Both the position numbers and the translations under genes were made by a program. The notes beneath the pieces are model-generated. The model saw only the letters and a program-made list of their open reading frames with translations. It made no database searches and was not told where the DNA came from. Below, in pieces: positions 11,840 through 15,017 of a stretch of 15,017 bases of DNA. Position 1 is the stretch's first letter. The number at the start of each line of letters is the position of its first letter. Source of the stretch: Candidatus Methanoperedens sp. (GTDB taxonomy: Archaea > Halobacteriota > Methanosarcinia > Methanosarcinales > Methanoperedenaceae); NCBI GenBank assembly GCA_027460605.1, contig JAPZAN010000123.1, positions 1 through 15,017 on the forward strand, given 5' to 3'.

Positions 11840-13486
11840 ATGGGATTTGAGACGATTTTCAGGAGAAAGAAACCCATTTCCGAAAGTGAAACTGCGGGCG
11901 CGGGCGGGAGCGCGGATGCGAGCGCCTGGGCAAATAAGGGCAATGAGCTGGTTGAGAGCGGCATGTATGCAGATGCTATCCAGTATTATGATAAAGTCCT
12001 TGGGATAAACCCAAAATTAACCGAAGTCTGGAATAATAAGGGACTTGCGCTTGCAAGAACAGGGAGATATGCAGAAGCCATACTGTGTTATGATAAAGCC
12101 ATTGAGCTTAAACCGGATGACGAAGAAGTGATGTATAATAAAGGCATTGCGCTTGCCCAGCTCGGGCGGCTGCCTGAGGCTATTGCCTGTTATGATAAAT
12201 TGCTTGGGAAAAATCCCAATGACGCCGCCGCATGGTGCAGCAAGGGTGATGTGTATTTTGAGAGCGGTAATTTTGAAGAGGCTCTTCGCGCGTATGACAA
12301 ATCAATCGAAATCAATCCCCGGGACGAGACGGTCTGGAATAACAGGGGATTAACTCTCGTAAAACTTAACCGGTTCGCCCAGGCTATTGAATCCTATGAT
12401 AAGGCTCTTGAAATAAATCCGAAAGTTGAGAAGATATGGAGCAATAAAGGGCTCGCTCTTGCAAAAATGAAACAAACCGCTGAAACGATCGATTTACAAA
12501 AGATTGCATCAGCCATGCCACAAGAGGAGAAGGCAGCTCCTGCTACCGAACCCCTGCCTGTTGAGCAGCAGGTCATTACGCCTCCGAAGCCTGAACCAAT
12601 GCAAGAGACGGTAGTTGAAAAGCCCGCTCCTGCGGAAAGTATCAAAGAACAGGATTTTATCGAACCGCAAGCCGTTGAAGAGCGGGTCATTGCACATTCA
12701 CAACCTGTACCGGAGCCTGAAACCGCTCCTACGGAGAGCATCAAAGAACAGGAATTCATAGAACCGCAAGCTGTTGAACTGCCGGTTATTAAGCCCCCAC
12801 AGCCTGAAGCGGAGTCAGTTGCCATAATTCCTGAACCCGCTCCTGTTGAGAGTATCAAGGAACAGAAATTAATCAAACATCATCCTGTTGAACAAGCTAT
12901 CACTAAACCTCCGCAACCTGAACCGGAAACAATTAAACCCGAACCTGCTCCTGTTGAGAGCATCGATGAACAAGCATTTATCGAACCGCCCCCGCCCCCT
13001 GAAAGAACAATTATTAAGATAGAAAAACCGGCGCCGAAAGCTCAACAGAAAAAGCCCGCGCCAGGCCATGAAATAGCCAAAAAAGCTTTAGATCACCTTG
13101 TTACCGGAAATGCGCTGTATTCCATGAAAAAATATGAAGATGCAATCGATTCATTTAATAAATCGCTTATGATATATCCCGAAAATACCATCGCCTGGAA
13201 CAATAAAGGTCTTGCTCTTGCGAAATCAGGAAAAATCGATGAGGCAATAATTTGCTATGATAAAGCGCTGGAAATCGAGCCTGACGACTATGTATTTCTA
13301 AATAATAAAGGCAATGCGCTTTATAAAAAAGGCAATATCAGAGAGGCTCTTAAAAGTTATCAGATTGCATTTGAGTTAAATCCTGAAAGCTCTGCTGCAA
13401 TCAAAGGCATGGAAATGTGTTTCCACTCTTTGAAAAAATCCGGCAATTTAAAGAAGAAAGCACAAAAACCTAAAACTTTATTTTAA
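11840..13486 (+). CDS. Tetratricopeptide-repeat protein with repeated proline-rich linker
   Basis: The 548-residue protein has a short basic head (MGFETIFRRKKPISESE), then five 34-residue TPRs (about 29-198) with the W/A-x-x-x-G-x-x-L/A...Y/F...A-I-x-x-Y-D-K-A/V-L-x-I-N-P pattern and a partial sixth. A Pro/Glu-rich linker (about 225-405) follows, then three more TPRs (about 413-520) and a lysine-rich end. The linker has four copies of a unit like PAPVESIKEQxFIEPQAVE at DNA positions 12623, 12722, 12836 and 12944. TPRs form helical scaffolds for protein partners; no catalytic domain, signal peptide or membrane segment is seen, so it is a cytosolic adaptor. Such proteins are common in Methanosarcinales. 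The next gene encodes a degenerate KaiC-like protein, and the two may work together, but nothing shows it directly. Confidence 0.9.
   Translation: MGFETIFRRKKPISESETAGAGGSADASAWANKGNELVESGMYADAIQYYDKVLGINPKLTEVWNNKGLALARTGRYAEAILCYDKAIELKPDDEEVMYNKGIALAQLGRLPEAIACYDKLLGKNPNDAAAWCSKGDVYFESGNFEEALRAYDKSIEINPRDETVWNNRGLTLVKLNRFAQAIESYDKALEINPKVEKIWSNKGLALAKMKQTAETIDLQKIASAMPQEEKAAPATEPLPVEQQVITPPKPEPMQETVVEKPAPAESIKEQDFIEPQAVEERVIAHSQPVPEPETAPTESIKEQEFIEPQAVELPVIKPPQPEAESVAIIPEPAPVESIKEQKLIKHHPVEQAITKPPQPEPETIKPEPAPVESIDEQAFIEPPPPPERTIIKIEKPAPKAQQKKPAPGHEIAKKALDHLVTGNALYSMKKYEDAIDSFNKSLMIYPENTIAWNNKGLALAKSGKIDEAIICYDKALEIEPDDYVFLNNKGNALYKKGNIREALKSYQIAFELNPESSAAIKGMEMCFHSLKKSGNLKKKAQKPKTLF
12623..12990 (+). 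repeat. Four-copy in-frame repeat coding for the linker
   Basis: Units begin at 12623, 12722, 12836 and 12944 (spacings 99, 114 and 108 bases, all multiples of three). Each codes for PAPxESIKEQxxIxxxxVE or a close variant (fourth copy PAPVESIDEQAFIEPPPPP). Repeat units of this sort are prone to copy-number change between strains. Confidence 0.85.
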
Positions 13487-13569
13487 CTCATCATGCGCAT
13501 GAGTATAATGCATTTTTAGTAAACTATATTAAGCTTGAAAAATAACTGTATATTCAAAAAAGGGAAAAA

Positions 13570-14373
13570 ATGGCAAACGGAAAAAGAATACCTTTAGCAG
13601 GGACTGTCACAAAAAAACCTCCCCAAAGTAATAATTCGCTGGCAGTTTCAATCTTGAACGGGGTTCCCCAAAAACAAAATCGAACCACCGGCATATCTAT
13701 TCTTGACCGTACCCTCGGAGGCGGATTGCCGTCGGGTTCTGTTGCCTATATACACGCCACTGCAACCTCCATGGCTGAAGTTTTCTTATTCCAATTCACG
13801 CAGGCCCGCAAAAGCTATTATTTCTCAAATGAAAGGCGCCCAGTATATGTAATGCATGATATCCGGAATTTTGGTTTTAAAACTGATGATATTACATTTG
13901 TGGACATATACAGCGAGTATTATATCTCCTCCCATGGTGAGATGGTCGATAATATTGGCAATGAATTCGTCGATGCCAAGATAGTGGAATTCACAGAGTA
14001 TAACCTGAAAAAAATACTGGCTGAAGAAGAACAGGATATAAACATAATTTTTGACTCGTTTTCTTTCTACCTGAACCTGAACGTTAATCCGGGATTAATC
14101 AAACGGCTCATCAATTTGATATACGAGGCAACAAAAAGCATTAATTGCCTGACTTTTTTATACGGCCTCAAGGATACGCATGAAAAGAACCTTGAAAACG
14201 AAATATTAAAATCCTGTGACGTGATTTTTGATGTGGATTCTGAAAAAAATGCGGAAAAGATTTCTAACCGTCTTTCAATACCGAAGATAAGAGGAAGAGC
14301 CCCGTCGATAGAAATGATTCGGTTCAAGGTCGGAGACGGTGTCCAGATAGATACTACAAAGGATATCGCATAA
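13570..14373 (+). CDS. KaiC/RAD55-like RecA-family protein without P-loop
   Basis: This 267-residue protein matches the KaiC/GvpD/RAD55 group in order: TGISILDRTLGGGLPSGSVAYI (40-61) is the conserved strand before the Walker A loop, and NIIFDSFSFYL (158-168) is a Walker B-like strand with Asp162. At the Walker A position, where G-x-x-G-x-GK-T/S is expected, it has IHATATSMAEVFLFQF (61-76). The lysine and all glycines are missing, so normal ATP binding is unlikely. The C-terminal part (KIRGRAPSIEMIRFKVGDGV) resembles the usual end strands of the family. The gene has AAAGGGAAAAA just before the ATG and lies 83 bases after the TPR gene. It is perhaps a regulatory pseudo-ATPase, an inference from the lost loop. 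Confidence 0.8.
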   Translation: MANGKRIPLAGTVTKKPPQSNNSLAVSILNGVPQKQNRTTGISILDRTLGGGLPSGSVAYIHATATSMAEVFLFQFTQARKSYYFSNERRPVYVMHDIRNFGFKTDDITFVDIYSEYYISSHGEMVDNIGNEFVDAKIVEFTEYNLKKILAEEEQDINIIFDSFSFYLNLNVNPGLIKRLINLIYEATKSINCLTFLYGLKDTHEKNLENEILKSCDVIFDVDSEKNAEKISNRLSIPKIRGRAPSIEMIRFKVGDGVQIDTTKDIA

Positions 14374-14394
14374 AAATTATTTTGTTTTTGAAAA

Positions 14395-14430
14395 ATTAAG
14401 ATTCAATTCAAGATTTTTCTTATTTTTTAA
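14395..14430 (+). terminator. T-rich candidate archaeal terminator
   Basis: About 20 bases after the KaiC-like stop the plus strand holds the near-direct repeat AAGATTCAATTCAAGATT followed by TTTCTTATTTTTTAA. Runs of T alone suffice for termination in many archaea. It separates the KaiC-like gene from the metal-transport gene. Confidence 0.4.
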
Positions 14431-14444
14431 CCAGAACAAACATA

Positions 14445-14468
14445 ACTGATAAGTATTATATTATCAAG
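14445..14468. promoter_or_regulatory. Dyad overlapping TATA box, candidate operator
   Basis: TGATAA (14447-14452) and TTATCA (14461-14466) form a perfect 6-base inverted repeat around GTATTATA, an apparent TATA box about 35-42 bases before the start at 14495. Extending the arms gives 7 of 9 matches. A repressor bound here would block TBP, as metal-sensing regulators do at archaeal transporter genes; the regulator is not in the window. Confidence 0.45.
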
Positions 14469-14494
14469 TCCACAAATAAGTCTGGAGAATATCA

Positions 14495-15017
14495 TTGGAA
14501 GACGTTGTAATTAAAATCAAAGGCATGATGTGCGGTCACTGCGAAAAAACAGTGACTGAAGCCGCAATGAGTGTAAAAGGAGTAACAAAAGCCTCATCTA
14601 ATTTTAAGAAGGGCGAGGCAAAGGTGTCGTTTGACACAAATGTCACAGACCTTGAGACAATAAAAACGGCTATTGCTTCTTCAGGGTATGGGGTAATAGA
14701 TGATGGGGAAGCCTGCCCTGTTCCGGTAAAGCAGGCGGTTATACCTGAAAATAAGGTTGAGATTAAAGAAAGCGGGTTAAAAAAAATCTCTTTGAAGATT
14801 ACAGGGATGACCTGCGCTTCGTGCGCCCAGAACATCGAGACGGCGCTTAAAAAGACAGACGGTGTGAAAAACGCCTCAGTTAACTTCTCGTTTGAAAAAG
14901 CAAGCGTGGAATACGACACTGCCATGGCGACGCCTCAGGCGTTGGAAAGCGTGATAACTTCCCTGGGATACGGCGTGGCTAAGAGCGATATCACGCTCAA
15001 GATTGGAGGGATGCATT
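14495..15017 (+). CDS. Heavy-metal protein with tandem HMA domains, probably CopA-type P-ATPase, 5' part
   Basis: The start is TTG 14495 with GGAG at 14483-14486; the frame is open to the window end (174 codons). HMA domain 1 spans about 4-68 with the metal site GMMCGHC (Cys13, Cys16). After an approximately 28-residue linker, HMA domain 2 spans about 97-162 with GMTCASC (Cys107, Cys110), the form typical of copper-exporting P1B ATPases. A third HMA begins at 166 (DITLKIGGMH) and is cut by the window edge. Such tandem domains bind Cu(I) or similar soft metals and regulate the transporter. The membrane and phosphorylation domains are not visible, so a stand-alone multi-HMA protein cannot be excluded. 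The TATA-overlapping dyad suggests metal-controlled expression. Confidence 0.85.
   Translation, partial: MEDVVIKIKGMMCGHCEKTVTEAAMSVKGVTKASSNFKKGEAKVSFDTNVTDLETIKTAIASSGYGVIDDGEACPVPVKQAVIPENKVEIKESGLKKISLKITGMTCASCAQNIETALKKTDGVKNASVNFSFEKASVEYDTAMATPQALESVITSLGYGVAKSDITLKIGGMH

Noticed and set aside
12394..12876. Long minus-strand frame opposite the TPR linker
   Set aside because: It is an antisense shadow of the repeated Pro/Glu-rich coding region; its serine/cysteine/glycine-rich repeats mirror the plus-strand repeats.
12623..12990. Possible CRISPR-like tandem array
   Set aside because: Spacings are multiples of three and the units are in frame within the TPR gene, so it is a protein repeat.

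Overview
The window looks like the chromosome of an anaerobic euryarchaeon, most likely of the Methanosarcinales / Candidatus Methanoperedens type. This is an inference from gene content: a lysine-less archaeal IscS, a class II (B12-dependent) ribonucleotide reductase, a DUF84 NTPase, KaiC/RAD55-like and TPR proteins. AT-rich TATA-like boxes, GTG/TTG starts with purine-rich ribosome binding sites, and AT-rich intergenic DNA fit as well. No rRNA, tRNA, CRISPR array or complete insertion sequence was seen.

Region 1 (1-1600) holds the end of a small membrane protein, a 43-codon remnant of tryptophan synthase beta (TrpB2) in which the N-terminus is joined directly to the C-terminus, and a long coiled-coil protein. 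Region 2 (1522-5104) is a compact same-strand cluster: a DsrE-like protein, a 53-residue rubredoxin-like protein that is easy to miss, an IscS/NifS homologue whose PLP-binding lysine is replaced by aspartate, an IscU scaffold fused to a thioredoxin-reductase-like flavoprotein without the CxxC pair, and a flavodoxin. I read this as a candidate iron-sulfur assembly module in which the IscS homologue probably does not desulfurate cysteine and NAD(P)H electrons are delivered to the scaffold through the fused reductase and/or the flavodoxin.

Region 3 (about 5105-8570) is an accessory island. It has an AT-rich orphan gene, a minus-strand protein remnant, a toxin-antitoxin-like pair with a zinc-ribbon/AbrB-like partner, a decayed tail of a type I restriction-modification gene, and a PIN-domain toxin with a small downstream partner. 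Two near-identical copies of a GC-rich repeat bracket the PIN module.

Region 4 (8571-15017) returns to housekeeping-like content. It contains the class II ribonucleotide reductase, a convergent pair on the minus strand (DUF84 inosine/xanthosine triphosphatase and a conserved uncharacterised protein), a TPR protein with a four-fold repeated proline-rich linker, a KaiC/RAD55-like protein that has lost its P-loop, and the start of a multi-HMA heavy-metal protein, probably a copper P-type ATPase, preceded by a TATA-overlapping dyad. The most interesting points are the IscS/IscU-reductase/flavodoxin cluster, the collapsed trpB2, and the repeat-flanked PIN module.
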